Shown in pieces: positions 22,701 to 24,537 of a DNA stretch of 24,537 nucleotides. How positions within the stretch are numbered: the stretch's first letter is position 1; every line of letters starts with the position of its first letter. The position numbers and the translations under genes were made by a program. This DNA is from Echinostoma caproni. Taxonomy: Eukaryota > Platyhelminthes > Trematoda > Plagiorchiida > Echinostomatidae. The notes under the pieces were generated by a model. That model was not told the DNA's origin. It saw nothing but the letters and a program-made list of their open reading frames with translations, and did no database searches. The stretch covers positions 34,384-58,920 of the forward strand of contig UZAN01039793.1 in NCBI GenBank assembly GCA_900618425.1, in the 5' to 3' direction.

Positions 22701-23709
22701 AATACTCAACGAGAAGGTCAAAGAGTTTCGGGATATGTATTTCAACCCACCAAAAGAACCCGTTTCCATGGAGGATTTTGAACGGATTCGAACTTTGGGA
22801 CGAGGCGCTTTTGGTCGCGTTTTACTTGTCCGACATTGGGATAAAGACGCGTATTACGCAATGAAGGTACTATCAAAAGTTGAAATTGTGAAAAGTCGTC
22901 AAATTGACAACGCAATCAATGAGAAACGAATTTTAGCTGCTTGCAATTTCCCGTTCATCATTCGATTACATTACAGTTTCAAAGACAACAGTTATCTATA
23001 TATGGTCATGGAATTTGTGATCGGAGGCGAAATGTTTACCTTATTGCGTAATATGAGACGATTTCCAGACAATATGGTCAAGTTCTATGCCGCCCAGGTG
23101 GTTTTAGCATTCGAGTATCTTCATCTGCTCACTATCGCCTATCGGGATTTGAAACCGGAAAATCTGCTAATCACAGGTGAGGGATTTCTCAAAGTGGCCG
23201 ATTTGGGTTTTGCCAAAATGATCCCGAAAGATAAACGTACGTGGACCTTGTGTGGTACACCGGATTACATGGCACCAGAAATTATAATGAGTAAAGGTTA
23301 TCATTGTGCAGTAGACTGGTGGGCATTCGGTGTACTGTTGTATGAAATGACTACTGGTTTTCCGCCCTTTATGCATCAGGATCAGATGAAAACATTCGAA
23401 CATATTATTTCTGGGAAAATTAAATTTACCAACAATTTCGGCCCGGAACTGAAAGATCTCATACGCAATCTGATCCAAGTGGATCTGAGTCGACGTTATG
23501 GGAATTTGAAAAACGGGATAGCCGATATCAAAGATCATGCTTATTTTTCAGATATGGACTGGATGCAAATGTATAACATGCAAATTCGTCCGCCGTACAA
23601 GCCAAAATACAAAGGACCTTCGGACACCAGTTGTTTCGAGAAGTGGGAAGAAGAGACATTAAAAGTGGCAGACAAGGAGAAATTCAAAATCGAATTTGAG
23701 GACTTTTAA
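22672..23709 (+). CDS. PKA catalytic subunit-like Ser/Thr kinase, intronless
   Basis: A 345-residue AGC-family kinase closest in pattern to the cAMP-dependent protein kinase catalytic subunit (about 350 residues). Visible parts are the glycine loop GRGAFGRV (43-50), ATP lysine K65, helix C E84, YRDLKPEN (157-164, catalytic D159), DLG (177-179), activation loop TWTLCGTP (190-197, T192 as the phosphosite), APE (201-203), DWW (215-217) and the FxxF end F342-F345. Acidic residues for basic substrates are kept (E120, E163, E225), as is the W191 equivalent used for regulatory-subunit contact. Odd points: DLG replaces DFG, two residues are inserted in the activation loop, there is no glycine after Met for myristoylation, and alanine (333) stands at the Ser338 equivalent of mammalian PKA. 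An in-frame TGA at 22657-22659 fixes the start. One exon in a family normally split by introns suggests a retrocopy, but the full open frame suggests selection. PRKX-type kinases fit less well (KDLIRNLIQVDLSRR and GNLKNGIADIK follow PKA). Activity is likely but unproven. Confidence 0.93.
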   Translation: MPTNQAEFDEILNEKVKEFRDMYFNPPKEPVSMEDFERIRTLGRGAFGRVLLVRHWDKDAYYAMKVLSKVEIVKSRQIDNAINEKRILAACNFPFIIRLHYSFKDNSYLYMVMEFVIGGEMFTLLRNMRRFPDNMVKFYAAQVVLAFEYLHLLTIAYRDLKPENLLITGEGFLKVADLGFAKMIPKDKRTWTLCGTPDYMAPEIIMSKGYHCAVDWWAFGVLLYEMTTGFPPFMHQDQMKTFEHIISGKIKFTNNFGPELKDLIRNLIQVDLSRRYGNLKNGIADIKDHAYFSDMDWMQMYNMQIRPPYKPKYKGPSDTSCFEKWEEETLKVADKEKFKIEFEDF

Positions 23710-24537
23710 GTGTTTCCTTTACTTGTCTGTCCATCTCCCGTGAATCTTGAACGATAGACAGAGCATCAAAAGAATGAACTATACGTGTCAGTTGCCGGGT
23801 TTCACAATGTCCTCCAAAAGTAGACAACAGTGACAACAACTACGGGTCCCGGATTGTACGTTCGTTTTTCCTATTTTTTTGTTTACTTTGTGTGACCTAA
23901 TCAACCCGTAAAGGTCAATTCAGTGTGTTGCTTTATTTGCATTCTAATCTTTTCCAATTTGATTGACAATTGAGACAGCTGGGTATCTAAGAAATTGCAT
24001 CGAGAGACAAATTTGGAACACAAGAGAGACAGTACATATATAAGAAATGGTACTTTGTACAACCTTGCCGAGATAGATGCGTTGAGTGAAAAAATGTCTT
24101 TGGTTTGTTACTACAAGATGTAAGGATCAACTAGGTAGTCAACACGCGATCTAGAATTGCCTCGTGTAGAACAGAGACGGGAGATTTTACTGAATGTGCT
24201 GATCCTTCAGGACTGGTTGCCAAAAGTCTCTTGATTAGTTAACTGGATACAAGCTGAAATAGAGTGGGATCCGGTTAACGAGATACGCATATAGGTATCA
24301 CTCAAAGAGTTGAAAGGTTCAAATATGTTCGCTTCCGGTTTTGATGTTTGCATGCAATGCAAAAAAGATACAACGCGATTAGCAAAGTTCGCAAACTATC
24401 TTTGTATAAAACCGCTACTACGACAAGCCACTTAAAAGCTAACATTGAAGTTATAAAAATATTACAAAAAATAATTACTAAAATAGACATTGGGAATGTT
24501 CATTTTCCTTTACTCGACTTTCAGTCTATACGCTAAT
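23710..24537. other. kinase 3' flank, non-coding
   Basis: No canonical AATAAA and no A-rich retrogene tail is seen after the kinase stop. Short open frames near the window end (24302-24536) lie in AT-rich DNA and are not convincing. Confidence 0.5.

Noticed and set aside
1..24537. CRISPR arrays, operons or other bacterial-type systems
   Set aside because: No regularly spaced repeats or operon-like gene runs; gene density and protein content are animal-like.

Overview
This window reads as animal nuclear DNA, most likely from a flatworm and probably a digenean trematode. It is AT-rich and gene-poor, with long non-coding stretches full of decayed retroposon-like pieces and microsatellites. Two intact intronless reading frames stand out: a noggin-type secreted BMP antagonist and a PKA catalytic-subunit-like kinase. 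A degenerate hammerhead-ribozyme-like motif has the layout known from schistosome SINE-type elements. The flatworm assignment is an inference from these features, not a proven identification.

Layout: 1-2033 is non-coding with simple repeats. 2040-2117 holds the hammerhead-like motif. 2998-3066 holds a tRNA-like SINE relic on the minus strand. 3510-3556 is a GT/GC alternating tract about 165 bases before the noggin-like gene (3721-4887, +). 4888-22655 is a desert of almost 18 kb. It holds a pyrimidine tract (5305-5330), a retroposon-like tail (7764-7803), two possible hammerhead cores on the minus strand (9220-9241 weak; 15710-15743 better, perhaps from a Penelope-like element), a tRNA-like relic (10656-10704), a fold-back/MITE-like element (about 13887-14171), and two related tRNA-derived SINE copies in opposite orientation (18887-19032 + and 20377-20490 -). 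The PKA-like kinase lies at 22672-23709 (+), and the last 0.8 kb is non-coding.

The two genes lie about 18 kb apart and nothing suggests they work together. Noggin acts outside the cell on BMP signalling; the kinase would act in the cytosol as a cAMP-pathway-type Ser/Thr kinase. The kinase looks like a retained retrocopy: it has no introns, keeps the catalytic core and acidic substrate-binding residues, but carries DLG in place of DFG and has lost the N-terminal glycine and a C-tail phosphosite. Most other short open frames look like chance or repeat-derived and are not annotated as genes. Exons of split genes with short coding pieces could be missed, since splice sites could not be modelled here.
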